In this document: positions 58,080 to 64,000 of the stretch, one piece after another
Layout of the letters: each line of letters begins with the position of its first letter
Position numbering within the stretch: position 1 is the first letter of the stretch
Assembly (NCBI GenBank): GCA_029783825.1
Contig: JAREIK010002450.1
Coordinates: 1,736,539 to 1,800,538 of the forward strand
Length of the DNA stretch: 64,000 bases
Reading direction: 5' to 3'
From: Sapria himalayana
Lineage: Eukaryota; Streptophyta; Magnoliopsida; Malpighiales; Rafflesiaceae
Program-made: the position numbers and the translations under genes
The notes under the pieces: generated by a model
Database searches by the model: none
What the model was told of the DNA's origin: nothing
What the model saw: the letters and a program-made list of their open reading frames with translations, nothing else

Positions 58080-58895
58080 CCGAACAAATTTATGGTCGGT
58101 GTAAACATGTTTATATGTATTTGGAAGTCCACTTTACCGATCAATTTTAATAGTAATATATTTTTGGTCGTTAAATGGTCGGAAATTTATCGGGAATTTC
58201 TATTTGCTATTTCCATCCTAATTTACATACCAATTTCCGACCAAAAATATTTGGTCGGTAGGTATGGTTAGTATTGGTCGCGAAATGGTTGGTAATTACA
58301 GACCTAAATATTCTATCGAAAGTTTGGTTAGTAATTACGATGTTATAAATATATTGGATAACCTCTTTACCGATCATTTTTAATGATAATGTATTTTTGG
58401 TCGTTAAATTGTCGGTAATCTTACGTAAATATTTTTCACTAATTCCCTCCCAATTTATAGACTATACTCCGGACCAAATATATTTGGTCGGTAATATATG
58501 GTTGGTAGTTGGTCAGAAATTTGATCGGAAGTATTTTTTTCCGATGTCCCTCTTAGGATCTTTAAATTGGTCGTGAATTGGTCAATAATTACCAACCTAT
58601 ATATCTGGTCGGTAAGTACGAAGTTATAAATAATTTGAAAACCCACTATACCTATCAATTTTAATGGTAATATATTTTTGATCGTTAAATGGTTGGTGAT
58701 ATATTAGATAACCACTCTACAGACTGATTTCTGACCAAAAAAATTTGGTTGGTAATTATGGTCGGTTTTTGGTCGGAAATTTTTTTTCCCGATATCCTTT
58801 TTTGGTCGTTAAATATGGTCATGATTTGGACAGTAATTACTAACCAAATTTTTAGGTCGATAATTTGGTCGGTATTCCCATAATTTTTAGTAGTA
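58080..58895. repeat. CACTA right subterminal repeats
   Basis: TTGGTCGGTAA, ACCGATCA, GGTCGTTAAATGGTCGG and GACCAAAAATATTTGGTCGG recur many times. They match the left subterminal motif set and end at the TAGTAGTA terminus. Confidence 0.85.
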
Positions 58896-61800
58896 GATTC
58901 TTCACTCACAATAAGTTACCCTTTTCTCGCTTGAGAGCTAATAAGCTATATGTTTGAAATCAAACCTGAAAACAACCTCTTCTTTTTTTTAAATGAATAT
59001 ATAGATATATTTATGTTCCTTCCTACTACTCTCTTGCCTTCATTAATTGAAAGAAATCATCTGGTTCTCTCTTTATTGCTTTGATTCAGCTTCAACTGGA
59101 GTAAGCCCTAGGAGTTTACTTATTCATTATCAAATGCTTGAAAAAATCTTATAAGCTTTAATGCCACCTTCTCTATAGTGTCATATCCTATTTATATAGA
59201 TTTCTCTCTACTGCATCATGTTGTCAAGAACATCTTTATCCTATAGATAATGGTATGAAAATGTCTGACTTGAAGTTGATCTATTGTCGAGTAGGTGCTA
59301 GTAGCTAAGATCACATAGCTTTCTCTTCTATATAGATTATGAATCTCTTCATCTTAAGAATTAAAGCTTTTTTAAGGAGCAGTTCATATCATTGTAGAAA
59401 TGAGAAAGTGCTTTTATTCTGAAAGGCTAAGTTAGCCCACATCATAAGAGAAAGTTGTGATAAGAGCTTCCCACTTGATGACTTCACTACCGAGCATTTA
59501 CTATGGGATACCCACTCTTTCATTTTCTACTATTGCTCTCATTTATGTGGATTACTGGAATGGAATCTGCTCATTCTCATTTATTGTTTTGGTCCTATCC
59601 TCAACCTCCCTGTTAAGATTTGAACCTATGACCAAGTTCTTTCTATATATTAAAAGATCACCCAATGTGTCTTAATATGATGCTTAGATCCTTGCTTTTG
59701 TCTTCATTGCGCACTAGCTGATCAGTGTGAATAAAAAAGTGTGACCAAAATAATCAAAAACTTTGAATAGCAACCAATATCTTTGAATAGCAACAGATAT
59801 CTTTATTATTACAACACAAACAAACAAAAACTTTTTGAGTATGGCATAAGTCCCAGTTAAGAGAAAGTAAAGGCAAAAGAAATGAATGCGGTACCATTTG
59901 TTCTTTATTTTTTTGTTTTGAGATTATGTGATGTATTTTAAGTAGCAAGAAGTTTCTATACTATTGGTAGTGGACAACTTTTTTTAGGAGTTCATTTATT
60001 ACCCTATAACTAGAAATTGCAAGAAGAAAGGTCATAGAGTATAAAGTCTTTTTTATTATCTCCTCAATCTAATCAATCTAAGTACGGGAAAGCTAAGCAT
60101 ATAGCTTTTTTGCTAAGAAGGAAAATAAAGGAAAGAGAAAAGTATATAAATGAAAGAGAAAAATATATAAAGGAAGGGTTGTCTAAGATCATGTGTTATC
60201 GTATACTTTATCATGATTATTTTTCTTTTAGGAGTTATATTCTCTCTAATTTCTTCTAGCTATCTATCAATTGATTAATCAAAGATAGATGGTAGTGAAG
60301 GAGAATTGGCTTGATTGAGTACATTGCAATCACCAAAATTCTGATTCTTAAAGCTTGAAGGTGTAAAGGAACGCTTACACTCTTAATTGCCTTTATGTAC
60401 CATAAAATTCACTCTTACAGAATATGATATACGAATGAAGAATAGGTCAAGCCAGTACCAAGGTGATTTTCAACTTATATTGTCTAAGGAAACTAAGGAG
60501 ATAGTCAAAGAGTGAATGATATTCGATCAGAGAATAAAGTTTGAAGAAGACAGAGTAAGTTAATCGATCAATGAAAAAAGTTCTTATCAACTAAAGTTAA
60601 CCTGGAGCTAGCCAACTTCTCTCCTTTAGGAAAAAAGAATTTTCCTACAACTTAATAAAAGAATGGTAGCCTTAACTAAGCATAAATCCTTTACATTCTT
60701 TCCATGAGTTTTGAAAGACAACTCTTCTTTATATACACAATTATCAGTCTAATCCTTTGTACCACGGCAAAGAGGAAATACTAAGCAAGAAAAGAGATCC
60801 AAGCAAGGAAGCTAGCCTCTTACCTATTATAGCCTTAGAAACTAATCGGTCTAATCAATCCTCTAGTTGAAGAGTAATAGAATGGAGTCTGAAGAAAAAA
60901 AAAAACATTCAACAAACAACTAAAGGAAAAGCCATAAAGTACAAACCAAGATCCATAACATAATATGAAACCCAAAATGAGAATGAGGATGTTGTATGAT
61001 CATGCTCATTGTAAATCAGGGTGGTCTATGATCATAGGTAAGGCAAAATGTTTTCTTTTAAGATTGCATATGGTTCTACCATTCTTTCGTTAGTTAATCC
61101 ACCCATTTCTAAAAGGGATTGTAGTAATTCTAGTTTTATATTACTTGGAATGGCTCTCTTAAAATGTTTGTCCAAACTAAAATAAATTCCTTACAAGCCA
61201 GTTGTAGCTAACCTAGCCACTACATTAGCTCGATGTCAAAAAGTCTTTTCTTCATGAATACCTCCACGAATGGGGTTTTCCATTTGGGTTGGGTTGTCCC
61301 AGTAAGATAGATACTACTTCACCTTGTTCTTTCTTTCTGTACCACACTTAAAGCCAAAGAATTAACCTATAGAACATCTCTTGTAAATTAAGGCAAGTTA
61401 GAGTCGTTCTGATTGAGTAGGTGAACCAACAGTCTCTTAGAGTCGTTCCGATTGAGTAGGTGAACCAACAGTCTCTTTTGAGTGAGATCATTTTCCATGC
61501 AAACTAAAGTTTTATACAATTTGTGGTAAGAATGTAGATCTTCAATTCAAATAGCTAGTATAAGAAAGTCAAATGGTAACTTCTAGAGGTAGGATTGTTT
61601 CAAATGATTGGAAAGAACACTCTCCATGAATTCATAGGCTTGAAAAAAAATCTATCTATCTAGATATCAATAACTTTTTCATAAGAAAAAGTACTATTCA
61701 TTACTCATTAGAAAGAAGATGAATCTTATATGTTTCTATGAAAGCATTGGCTGGAATAAGTAGATATTCATTGTCCCAATCTATTGGATTGTCCCATATA

Positions 61801-62374
61801 GTATAGTAACTAAAGAGATTGCTTCAAAGTCAGATTTCAGTCTGGGTGTCATTTCTCTTTTTGTTGTTTCACTTTAGCTACTAAATGGATCCAAACCGTA
61901 GTTTTCACTGACTTTGCCTTATTAATGTCAAACAACTCAAGCAAGAAAAAAATTGCCAAGAAAGAAAATTCACTAAGCATTAGGACTAGCTGTGGTTCTA
62001 ACCTAACTAAGGCCTATGGTACTTGACCTGTGCCCATTTACTACATCGACCAAAAGAAAGAATGGTCCCTCATAAGCTAGGTATGTTTGTGGATATATCC
62101 AGATTAGTATGACCCCACATAGACTCCTTGACTACCATTTATATTGAGAGTGAGGCTTGGTAGAATTAAGGAAGAAGTACATGTTGACTAAAGAAATTAA
62201 ATGAAGGGTGGTGGATGAGAGAAGAAAGTAGGAAGTCAGCCAAGCATGGCTAGTCAAAGAAAAGTTCTGTAATCGCCACTGGTACTAACTATGATCAGCC
62301 TCTAGTTTCCATCGAGTTGCATATGAAAATAAAGACACTAATACGCAATATGACTATTGGAAATGAAATTTTTC
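58896..62374. other. Mitochondrial-like noncoding DNA (NUMT), right block
   Basis: Less AT-rich, low in simple repeats, with the same texture as 41815-45018. It leads without visible break into the rrn18 fragment. No mitochondrial protein gene could be recognised. Open frames of up to 72 codons match nothing. Confidence 0.6.
61401..61478. repeat. 39-bp perfect-phase tandem duplication
   Basis: GAGTCGTTC(T/C)GATTGAGTAG followed by GTGAACCAACAGTCTCTT occurs twice in a row (61401-61439, 61440-61478) with only single-base differences. Confidence 0.9.
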
Positions 62375-63080
62375 TTAGATCTATGTCATTCACTCTTCTC
62401 ATAGAGCGGCCTTGCAAATGGCAATTGATAACACAAACAAGCGAATGAAGTGATTTAGGGTATCCATTAGTCATTAAAGCATAATGATCTGACCTGGTCA
62501 ACATAGCAATCATACTATTGCTACAATTAAAGGGCTGCCATTAATGACTAATCCTTTCTTACTAACAACACAGCTCAATGATGGCACTCAACTCATAGTG
62601 CTGGCACATCACTCGGCTCCTCAACTCACCACAATTACAAAGACTTTCTCCTTAGATGCATGTCTCACCAACAAAAAATGAGGGTTTCACTCATTATAGG
62701 ACTTGACCAAACATCTCATGACACAAGCTGATGACAACCATGCATCACTTGTATGAAAGTTAGTACCATCCTATTAAGGATAGATTTTTTGTTAATATGT
62801 CAAGGGCTGGTAAAGTTTTGTGCATTGTGTCTAATTAAACTAGATGCTCCACCAGTTGTATGGGCCCCCATCAATTCCTTTGAGTTTTGGTCTTGCGACC
62901 ATACTCCCCAAGAGGAGTGTATAACACATTATCTAGGCCCATGATCCCCATAGACCAAGGGAAAACACTCATCGTTTATGGAATGGACTACCAGGTTATC
63001 TAATCTCATTCACTCTTCATGCTTTTGAACCCCAGCATTGGTAGGGAACCAAAGAGCACAGCTTAGTGTTGGCCACTACT
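62375..63080 (-). pseudogene. rrn18: Mitochondrial 18S rRNA (rrn18) fragment
   Basis: On the minus strand the central and part of the 3' domain of a plant mitochondrial small-subunit rRNA is readable: ATTAGATAACCTGGTAGTCC (62993), AAACGATGAGTGTT, CTTGGGGAGTATGGTCGCAA (about 62895), AAACTCAAAGGAATTGATGG (about 62870) and TTTACCAGCCCTTGACATAT (about 62805). GTCATCAGCTTGTGTCATGAG (21 letters split as GTCATCAGCTTG/TGTCATGAG) is at about 62725. The sequence AAAACCTTACCAGCCCTTGACAT-like is mitochondrial; plastid rRNA has GGGCTTGACAT. Most changes from the expected rRNA are C to T or G to A. The rest of the rRNA is missing, so the fragment cannot work. Confidence 0.92.
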
Positions 63081-64000
63081 ACAAGATACTTTGATTTAGG
63101 TAATGAAAGAATTCTTGATTAGATCCACTTTTTTGAATTACTTTGAAACCAAACTCTGATCGATTAGCTAGCTCTCGACCTCCAGATATGCTAGAAGAGA
63201 GTGGAGTAATTTATCTTTTCCACAATTTGTATGCCTATACCACTAAGTTCCATGAACAAAGGGTAAAAAAGTCAAGTTCAAGTGATGTAAATAGTCTGAG
63301 CCCCAAGGTAATCAAGTGATGTAAATAATCTTTGTAGTGGAATATTTTTAATGTGCAAGAAATTATGCTTTCACACTTGAGAAAATAAATTATATATAGC
63401 TATATATATAGCTATATACTTAGAAGGTCTATGGCCTACCCTCCCAACAAGAACTAGCATATAGCATAACCAAATAGAAATATGGTTATGCTAAAAAAGA
63501 AAGGAGTTCTTTCATGGGCTTGGTCGGATCATTAACTCCTTGCCATTGCATAAAAGAAAGTAATGACTGAAGAAGTGAATGAGAAGAGTAGAAGGAGTAA
63601 GCCATGTTAGTTGAGGGCTAACCATAAGAATGGGTAGAGAAATGGATAAGATTCCATGAGAGGAGAGAGCTAATAGGAATAAGTGAGATGTTCCATTTGA
63701 GGTAGACCCTCTTCTTCTCATCATATTAAAGCTGCAAAGAAACAACAGATTCAAAAGCTTCAAAAAAGCTTAAATTAAAAGTACACTTCTCTAATCAGAA
63801 TGGAAGACTTTGAGGATATCTATATCTACTTTGTGTGAATTGAGTGCTAATGAATTATGAATCACTTAATGCACTCTAGCTCTAAAGGCTCACAAAGCGG
63901 TAATTGATTCGCTTAGCAGACCCTATCTCGATAGGATTTAGTAAGAAAGTAGCATATTTTCTATCTCTTCTTCTTCCATCACTAAAGATCATAGAATAAA
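63081..64000. other. Mitochondrial-like DNA to the window edge
   Basis: The 5' half of rrn18 is not found here, so the rRNA similarity breaks off at about 63080. The texture remains mitochondrial-like. A TATATAGCTATATATATAGC palindrome lies near 63395. No gene is recognised. Confidence 0.45.

Larger units (their letters stand above)
48251..58895 (-). mobile_element. CACTA (En/Spm-type) transposon
   Basis: The left end is CACTACTAAAATT. The inverted right end is TACTACTAAAAATT, with the first C changed to T. The adjacent 3-mers TAT and GAT agree at two of three positions. Both ends carry dense subterminal ACCGACCA / TTGGTCGGTAA motifs. Two minus-strand pseudogenes, TNP2-like and Transposase_24-like, occupy the left half; AT-rich tandem repeats fill the right half. 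At about 10.6 kb it has the size of an autonomous element, but both genes have stops, so it could only be mobilised in trans. Confidence 0.9.

Noticed and set aside
62375..63080. Plastid or nuclear rRNA as the source of the rRNA fragment
   Set aside because: The ACCAGCCCTTGACAT-type segment and the variable part near 62450 fit plant mitochondrial rrn18; plastid rRNA has GGGCTTGACAT, and nuclear 18S differs throughout.

Overview
This window is a repeat-dominated, strongly AT-rich piece of a seed-plant nuclear genome. The evidence for a plant is a P-class pentatricopeptide repeat (PPR) gene, plant-type Ty1/copia and Ty3/gypsy retrotransposons with initiator-Met-tRNA primer sites, a CACTA (En/Spm) element with TNP2-like and Transposase_24-like genes, hAT elements, and a decayed plant mitochondrial 18S rRNA fragment. 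Only one gene looks intact: the intronless PPR gene on the minus strand at 23591-25000. Nearly everything else is mobile DNA in some stage of decay.

Layout. 1-18.8 kb: four relics of one copia family, all on the plus strand (about 1.7-2.2, 4.3-6.0, 10.5-13.1 and 14.6-17.2 kb), a LINE relic (7.1-9.2 kb), short hAT-like elements that form GC-rich islands (2.7, 12.0, 15.3-16.5 kb; one lies inside another) and several tandem duplications. 18.9-22.6 kb: another decayed copia element on the minus strand. 23.6-25.0 kb: the PPR gene. 25.2-39.05 kb: a three-layer nest. The outer layer is a short element with inverted repeats of about 135 bp and an interior crowded with GAGCTC. A minus-strand copia element (25907-38640) sits in it, and a plus-strand Ty3/gypsy element (26698-34528) splits the RNase H domain of that copia element. 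39.05-41.1 kb: a GC-rich island beside a decayed hAT transposase.

41.8-64 kb: less AT-rich sequence that reads like degraded plant mitochondrial DNA (a NUMT). It is anchored by an rrn18 fragment at about 62.4-63.1 kb (minus). It has been interrupted by a very GC-rich hAT-like island (45.0-45.5 kb), a solo LTR with a perfect 5-bp target duplication (46214-47716) and a 10.6-kb CACTA element (48251-58895). The CACTA element has subterminal ACCGACCA-type repeats, two minus-strand pseudogenes with recognisable GT-AG introns, and four tandem copies of an AT-rich unit of about 555 bp, two of them nearly identical.

The stops in these pseudogenes are often TAG where the family has Trp, and three reverse-transcriptase active sites have Asn where Asp is expected. 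Both fit C-to-T decay of silenced, methylated repeats. I found no CRISPR array, operon, defence system or other clearly undescribed system. The most unusual items are the GAGCTC-rich inverted-repeat element with its nest, the GC-island hAT family, and the CACTA element placed in mitochondrial-derived DNA. Element boundaries were read by eye and not computed.
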